From Gigaspora margarita (Eukaryota > Glomeromycota > Glomeromycetes > Diversisporales > Gigasporaceae): 64,000 bases of DNA. Position 1 is the first letter of the stretch. Each line of letters starts with the position of its first letter. The translations under genes were made by a program, and so were the position numbers. The notes under the pieces are model-generated. The model did no database searches, was not told where the DNA came from, and was given only the letters and a program-made list of their open reading frames with translations. This document shows, one piece after another, positions 57,442-64,000 of this stretch. The stretch lies in the NCBI GenBank assembly GCA_009809945.1, contig WTPW01000030.1, positions 523,264-587,263 of the forward strand, given 5' to 3'.

Positions 57442-58013
57442 GGGAAGTGCAGTAAATTAAGTGATTAGGGTTTATATAGATCCTGACCCCCTAGTGATAG
57501 GACTATTGACCAATCAAATTTTATAATATTTAAAAAACTCAAAAACATCTTTGATCTGAAAATAATCTACCCCACAATTGACAAAAGTCACTACATAGTA
57601 AAGTCTAAATTTTACTAAGCAAATCGATTAAATACACATACTACAAAATTTAAATAAGTATTAAAGAATTTTTATTAATTGACTTTTGATTTTTATGTTT
57701 GACAGAACAATTAAAATTTTTTAAAAAATATATTTGATGAATGTATAAATTAAAAGTTAAATAATAAAAAAATTTTTCAATTTTAATAAAAATTTCAAAG
57801 TATGTATATTTTAATCTTCTAAACAAGTTACTTAATTAATAATTATTGATTGACATAGTAAAATTTAGACTTTACTATGTAGCAACTATTTCTGATTAAC
57901 TAAAAATTGATTTTACTTTAATATTTTTAGCTTTTATACTATATATTATATATATATATAAAACATAATAGATAGGGAACCCCCAGAACATTATGTGATT
58001 TACTGTACTTTCC
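57442..58013. mobile_element. TIR element with GGGAAGTGCAG ends, carrying A8
   Basis: Left GGGAAGTGCAGTAAATTAAG and right, reversed, AGGAAAGTACAGTAAATCAC, TA on both sides. Family-A blocks (CACTACATAGTAAAGTC, AAATCGATTAAA, CATAGTAAAATTTAGACTTT) fill 57525-57925, with both A ends blurred. Confidence 0.65.
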
Positions 58014-58607
58014 TTAGTAAAAAGTTCAAGAAAATGCATTTTGATCTCAATATAAATAAAATTACATTTTAAACAAGTTTACTTTGAAGCAGTAATAGTA
58101 AATTACCTGGTCATTTGCTGATTTTCCTAATAATCCAAATGCCCTCAAAATAACTAGACATTTTTGGTCATTCAAATCTTAGTCCATTTGCAAATAACTC
58201 ATGACCAAATGACTATGGTCATTTGGAAATGACTATGATCATTTGAGTTATTGGTCATTTTGCATATAGAATTAACATCCTATTGGTCATGAAAACTTGT
58301 GTAATACTTCTTACATGTAGTTTTAACTTGTATTCTGTTGATACTTTTATATTTCACGAGTTACATGCAATAATTTTATTGCACAATATACATTAATTAA
58401 TTTTAAAAAATCAAAATTTTATTTTAAAAAAATAAATAAAATAAAATAAAAAATCTAATTATATCAAAAATTGCAATTAATATATATATTATAAGTAGAA
58501 GCAGAACTTAAGTAAATTTTGAATTTTTATATAAACCCCATTTTTTTTGGATTGATTTTACTATATATACACTTATAAATAGTGGTAAATTCATTTTTAA
58601 TTTTTTT

Positions 58608-58905
58608 AGGACCCCAGACATCTAGTATAGGGGTCAGTCATACTTGAAATTTTTCAGCAAAAACACCTAAAATTTGAGAAGCAAAAAAACAGTTTTTAGC
58701 AATATCTTGGCATCCAGTAGTCCAATTTGAATGAACTTTTTTTTAAAATGAAGCTCTTAGTGAGGCGCATCTAACAAAAAAAGTTTATTCAATTCTGATT
58801 ACTGGATTATAAGTTATTAAAGTAAATAGATTTTGTCATTTTTAGCAAATTAGGTCAATATTGGCCAAAATCCAGTTATAACCTATATGAAGATGTCTGG
58901 GTCCT
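58608..58905. mobile_element. hAT MITE M (298 bp)
   Basis: Ends AGGACCCCAGACATCT and AGATGTCTGGGTCCT, flanked by ATTTTTTT on both sides (58600-58607; 58906-58913). The target duplication is low-complexity, but termini match D and P. Confidence 0.8.
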
Positions 58906-58913
58906 ATTTTTTT

Positions 58914-59130
58914 TAATTTCAACTATAATTAAATTAATTTTAAAACAACTATTGTATTTGATTTAGTTTAGTTTTAATTAATTTTTTATATAATTTAAAT
59001 TAATCTTTAATATTTAAAAATTAATTTAACCAATTTCACAAATTTTAACTTCAAATAATTTTAACAATTTCTACAAAAGTTTTTATTAAGAAAAGTAATT
59101 TCACTGGCATCTATATATACACCCATACAC
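58914..59130 (-). repeat. Dispersed repeat L, inverted copy
   Basis: Reverse complement of 48944-49145 (TAATTTCAACTATAATTAAA, AACAACTATTGTATTTGATT, TTTCACTGGCATCTATATAT), without the 12-bp expansion. Confidence 0.65.
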
Positions 59131-59946
59131 TAACTCTAATTTAACTAGGAACTAAACCTACTTGAATTCCATCTCCCCTCAACAGTGGCAAATGACAATT
59201 GAATCAACAATACCAAAATACAGTCCAACAGCACCAACAACACATAATTGACAAAGATCTCACAGCTAGCATCAATAACATAGTGACAAGACCTAACCAC
59301 TAACACCAACAACACAATCTAATTACCTGTACGAATGAAGATGCTCTAATGGCAACCAAATGCAACTTAATTAATGACCTATAAAAAACAAAATACAATA
59401 GTTCTAACCACAGCTTAATCAATTATCTAATTAGTACTAGCAACAATCTACTCAACAGCAACAATGATGACTAATCAAAAATATCACTTTAATCAGTAAC
59501 AGAACAAAAACAAAATACAATAGCAGCTAATTACTTACCAACAATGTTCTAATCACTAGTACTAACATGACTTCTACTCAGCAGTAATAGCAATGACTAA
59601 ACAACAAATGATTAGAACTTAATAAAAAAACAAAATATAGCAGCATAACTATAACTTAATTACTTACTAACAAAAATTTGAACACCAACATCAATCTAAT
59701 CAATCTTCATAATGATATAGCAGTAATATTAGCACCTACGAATGACACAACTGCTATAGTTATAAAAGAACAAAAAAAAATTTTAAAAAATAAATATGAT
59801 CTACATAATGCAAATTCTAATTGGTTGGCCACATCATGGGATTTCAAATGACAATAGCAGGTTATCTGGTTTTTGAAATAATCCAATGACTAGTCACCAA
59901 TTATTTGAGTTATTTGGATTATTTCAAGTTATTTATCATCACTGCT

Positions 59947-61080
59947 TAGAAGCCCAAAGCAGGTTATAACCATGCTATTAATTATTTAATTTTTTTTTAT
60001 CAGAGGCCTACTCTGTCTCTTCTTCCTTAATATCAGTAACAATATGTCATGTGTAAATTTTTTAATTATGAGTCAAATGAGTAATGCACCTAAATTTCAT
60101 ATATAAAATTTTGGCAAATTTTGCTTTTCTTGACTTATTTAGCAAGAAGAAGCTATTTGTTTAATTTTTGGGTATAAGTTTGTAATTTCTATAGCATTAG
60201 AAAGTTCTTCTCATAAAATTTTAAAGATGGTTTATAATAAAAGTGCAACTAATCATGCTAACAAAGTTAGTTAATTTTTTGATGATTTTTACTATTTGTT
60301 TATAAGTAATGCATATCATTTTGCCAAATTAGGAGATAGGCTAAAGTGGAGTGAGTTTTTGATGATCGATAGTTAATTGACCAATCAAATTGCAAAGATT
60401 TGACTAAAACCAGATCGGTCTGACAAAACAAATCAAGTAAAAAAAAGAAAAGTGTGAAAAACACAAGAAATAATAGTCTAAACCTACTTTGGTGCATTAA
60501 TAAAAAATGTCAGAAAGGTGTTTTTACCTATAATACCTTTTAAATATAACCTCATAATAGCTCTAACCCTACCCCTAATTTAAATAAATACTAAATTAAA
60601 TAAATTTTCAAAACTTGCTCCGCTTTAGCTAACCTCCAAATTAGGCAATTTTGTTCATCAATTCAGTTGATAGTTGTACAACTTCTGTATTTTACTAACA
60701 ATTTTGGTGCACTATTTAGCCCCAAATTATGAATTGCATGCATATTCTCAGCCAAAAACATGTGAAACTTTTAAAAACATGTGCACATGTGCACATTGTG
60801 CACATAGATTTTATACACTGGATCTGACTATTCTGGTAGTTAGTGCAGAACACTATCTTTAGGGCCAATAAGGTATCCGGAGAAGCACTGATCTTAGTAG
60901 TAGCCCTTTGGGGTTTCCTCTTCTACCGTTAGATCAATCAAGGAGGTTAGAAGTCAGGGTTTATAGCAAGAACTTGTTGGTGAGCAGTTGGCAAACTGTA
61001 GGATATAGGGGCAAAGATTTGGCATAGGGTGTACCAAAGAAAAATAAATAGTATCATTACTATGTAAATCTTATAATATT
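59947..61080. other. Gene-free interval
   Basis: A short stretch CATGTGCACATGTGCACATT (60779-60798) then GTGCACATAGATTTTATACACTGG resembles the end of a family C element, but no left end was found. 60880-61040 is GC-richer without a recognised gene. Confidence 0.35.
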
Positions 61081-61082
61081 GG

Positions 61083-61434
61083 AATGAAGCTGCCTGCCAA
61101 AGAAAAACCTTTTTGCTTACTAAGTTAATGAGTCAAGCCAACTAAGTAAAAATTGTAAAGTTATTGAAATAAGTCTAACAGTAGTTAGATCATCAAAATT
61201 AGACTAGTGGATGATGAAAAAATAATTGGTCAACTATGTAAAATTTTATTTAAACAAATCTATTGTATACATATAGTCAGTTAATCATTTTTTAAAGGTA
61301 TCTCAACAACTACTGAGCTGTTTTTGATAATCTAACTACTATTAGACTTGTCTTGATAAGCTTTACAATTTCACTTAGTAGCATTACCTTATTAACTGGG
61401 TAAGTAAAAGATTTTCTTGGGTAAACAGCTTCAT
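61083..61434. mobile_element. TIR element S (about 350 bp)
   Basis: Left ATGAAGCTGCCTGCCAAAGA and right, reversed, ATGAAGCTGTTTACCCAAGA, followed in both by a TTTTGCTTACTAAGTTAAT-like block. Confidence 0.65.
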
Positions 61435-61609
61435 TTCTACATTTTAGAATATATATATCAACAAATAGTAAGGATCTGCATCACATTTACTATGATCACA
61501 CTATCGATTTGTAGCAGATTATCAATTAAATAATTATTTTTAATAATAAACAACAAAAAAGTTAATTAATCTTAAATAAATATATATACAAGTATTTGTG
61601 AGGTGCTGC

Positions 61610-62990
61610 TAGTGCCCTTTATGATTCAAAGTGCCATTAATGAATAAAACTTGATTTTTTAAAATTCTGCTACAGAACTTACTAATTCGTAATAATAAAG
61701 CATTATTTTGTATTAGAATTATATAATTTCTATCATGAATTACTATAAAAAAATTTATCACAAACCTACTCAATAGATAATATATTGGTTTATATCATAA
61801 ATTACTGTTAAAAGTTTTCATATAAAACTTGTACACTATCCTAATAATTACAATACAGTATTAGGGTTTAATTAGTTCATATTGGAATTATTATTATTTC
61901 TATCATATATTACTATTATAAATCTTACTATTCTGGTGATACATGGTATATGACTCATTAACAGTATTAATTTTTTAATTAAAATTTACTATGCAGATAC
62001 TGCACAATTCATAAACTTTTTCTGTGCAGCAAATAACAAAAATAACTGAAAAAATGCTTGCAACTGTGTACGCTACTTACAAAATGCAATTTTTTCTGTG
62101 CAGTATCCAAAAAATCTACTAAAAAAAATTGTGCACAAAATTTTATTTTTGTGTGCTATACATAGCTCACACAGTAAAAATAATTACTGCTCACTAATGC
62201 ATTAACATCATCTATATCTTAGTTAATCAAATTTCAAAAATACAAAGTACCATAATGAATAAACTTTAAATTTCACTACAGAACCTACTATTCTAGTAAC
62301 AATAGAAAGATAAATTATTTTGTATTAGAATTACTATAATTTTTATCATGAATTACTATAAAAAATTCTGTTACAAACCAATTCAACAGATTATATAAAA
62401 TAGATTGTAGATCAACTTGGTATAACCAAAACATATGAAATTATGAAAACATTACATGATTTGACCAATTAGAATTAGCAATTTTTTGTACTACTCAGGA
62501 AAAACATATAGTGACCTCAGAGATTTTAATTATATGTGAAGTTAATTTTTTTTAAAGCAATATATATTGCTTAGCTTCACTATTATAAACAAACTATATT
62601 AAACTATATATTATATAAATTTGATACAAATTGGTTAAGATGTTAAAAAGTTTTATTAGAAGTATTTTTTTATTTACTATGTAACAAATTAATATACCAT
62701 GTAGATCATATGAAAAATGATCTATGTACACCCTACTCTTAAGGTTGAGTTTGATCAAATTATTGTGGTTTCTATTATGAATTGCTGTTAAAAATTCTTA
62801 TACAAAACTTGGGCACTATTCTATAATCGCAATACAGGGCTAGGGTTAAAAGCTTGTATTAAAATTATATAGTTTCTATCATAATATTGTTATAAACCTT
62901 ACTATTTTGCAATACATAGTATGTGACTTACTAACACATATTATTAATATTATTCCAATTTCAAAAATACAAAATACAATAATGAAAAAA
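61610..62990. repeat. Diverged tandem duplication of an AT-rich segment
   Basis: 61610-61970 and 62240-62400 plus 62755-62960 share, in the same order, TTTTGTATTAGAATTA, ATCATGAATTACTATAAAAA, TAAATTACTGTTAAAA / GAATTGCTGTTAAAAA, CAATACAG..AGGGTT and ATACATGGTATATGACT / ATACATAGTATGTGACT. The second copy is interrupted at about 62400-62755. Similar phrases occur at 49370-49420 and 54060-54860. Confidence 0.55.
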
Positions 62991-64000
62991 ACTCGATTCT
63001 AATCTGATGCATAATGAAACTCATGCTAAAGTTATTATTGTGAAGATTTTTATATGTAACCAATTTCAATTATATGATTATAAAATTACTATATATAGTT
63101 AGTTAGAGAATAAGATAAAAATAGATGAAATATAAAATGTTGAGAAAGTATTTTTGAAACAATAAATGCTTTTTCTTCACTGTCTGACTTTGGTCTAGCA
63201 CTTTCATAGGTGCCTCACTTTGAAATATTTATAAACAAACATAATACAAAATAATAAACTAATAATAATCTTGGACTATTTGTTAACAAAGAAGATTTAA
63301 TATAATTATTAAAGTTAGTTAGTCACCAAATACAAAAATAGTTAAAAGTATTTAGCAATTGTCAAAATATAGATCCTTATATTTTTATAATAAATAGAGA
63401 ATGAACTTCAAAAATTACAAAAAATGTTGCAATGATATTGTAGTAAATTATTAGAATAGAATTTTGATTCTGAAGTAAAAAAAATGCATTAGTTGTTTAT
63501 TTGTTGGGATGATTTACAAATAAAAAAAGTAAATTTGGAATCAATCAAATCGATTAAGTTAATAGATCAAAAATTTGATAAACAGAATAAGATAAAACTG
63601 TGAGATGGGTAACAAAAACAAGAATAAATCTAAGTGATCAAGTTTGGGGCTATGTTCACATTATCAAGCCCAAGCAACTATAAGTTAATAAACTTCTGTA
63701 TATGGCAATGACTAACCCAATAAAGGTCATATAAGAACAATAGCAAAGTGATACTATGCTAAAAAAAATTCTTTAATTAGTTATAACTATTAATATCATA
63801 CTGATATCTAACTTGCAGCATACAAGCAATAAACTACCAACTAGTGCCAAACTATAGCTATAGCTCATATCAATTCAATTGTATACAACTTACATCTAAT
63901 ATAAAAAGACATTCATCGAACAACCTAGTTTTAGTTACCACACTAGATAATTCCTAATCAGACTGTATATAAAATACCTTTTGAGTAAAAAAAAAAAAAA
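62991..64000. other. AT-rich gene-free interval to the window end
   Basis: No gene or element recognised; ends in a run of 14 A. Confidence 0.4.

Larger units (their letters stand above)
58088..59946. mobile_element. Probable TIR element Q (1.86 kb), host to M and L
   Basis: Ends AGCAGTAATAGTAAATTACC and, reversed, AGCAGTGATGATAAATAACT, with AATAATCCAAAT inside both. GGTCATTTG/CAAATGACC motifs cluster near the left end. 59160-59770 is unusually rich in CAACA/ACCAAC motifs and could be a decayed low-complexity coding region, but no frame holds. Confidence 0.5.

Noticed and set aside
63980-64000. Terminal poly-A as a retroelement tail or transcript end
   Set aside because: Only 14 A at the window edge with no element body recognised upstream.

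Overview
This looks like a window from a very AT-rich, repeat-dense fungal nuclear genome, most likely an arbuscular mycorrhizal fungus (Glomeromycotina, Rhizophagus-like). The grounds are a protein kinase with the N-terminal cysteine pairs and IPFDRL...GKGGFG architecture that is massively expanded in those fungi, decayed Sel1-repeat and TPR genes, short GTRAGT...AG introns, a fungal-type tyrosinase, and a dense population of hAT, Tc1/mariner-like and Harbinger-like elements. The assignment is by recognition only; no search was run.

Layout. 1-4860: the 3' end of a TPR gene, a broken Sel1-repeat gene, an approximately 1.7-kb tandem array whose ~90-130-bp units each look like a complete intron, and a two-exon kinase gene. 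5660-14240: a Tc1-like TIR element followed by a 7.4-kb palindrome (two 3.66-kb arms, 71-N gap at the centre) built from copies of one TIR family (called C here). 14240-16690: nested MITEs. 18139-22029: a complete but mutated hAT element with exact 8-bp target duplication and a broken transposase. 22240-28160: a homo-repeat tract, a mariner-like MITE, and a tRNA-headed SINE interrupted by a C element which is itself interrupted by an A element, then an hAT MITE carrying two more A copies. 28165-36200: mostly gene-free, with small MITEs and a second wrecked Sel1 gene. 36256-38146: an intact two-exon tyrosinase gene. 38670-46010: a GC-richer tandem repeat, a doubtful LTR, a 3.4-kb foldback element filled with Harbinger-like MITEs, and a coding fragment split by an hAT MITE. 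46960-48450: a duplicated promoter-like segment followed by a small secreted, probably dibasic-processed peptide gene. 48900-64000: gene-poor, made of MITE-in-MITE nests and a tandem array of hairpin units.

Only three genes look functional: the kinase (phosphorylation signalling), the tyrosinase (oxidation of phenols to quinones, pigment or wall cross-linking) and the small secreted peptide gene. They do not form a pathway or operon. The dominant story is transposon nesting, which allows relative insertion ages to be read from the sequence. Letters used for repeat families (A, B, C, H and so on) are local names for this annotation.
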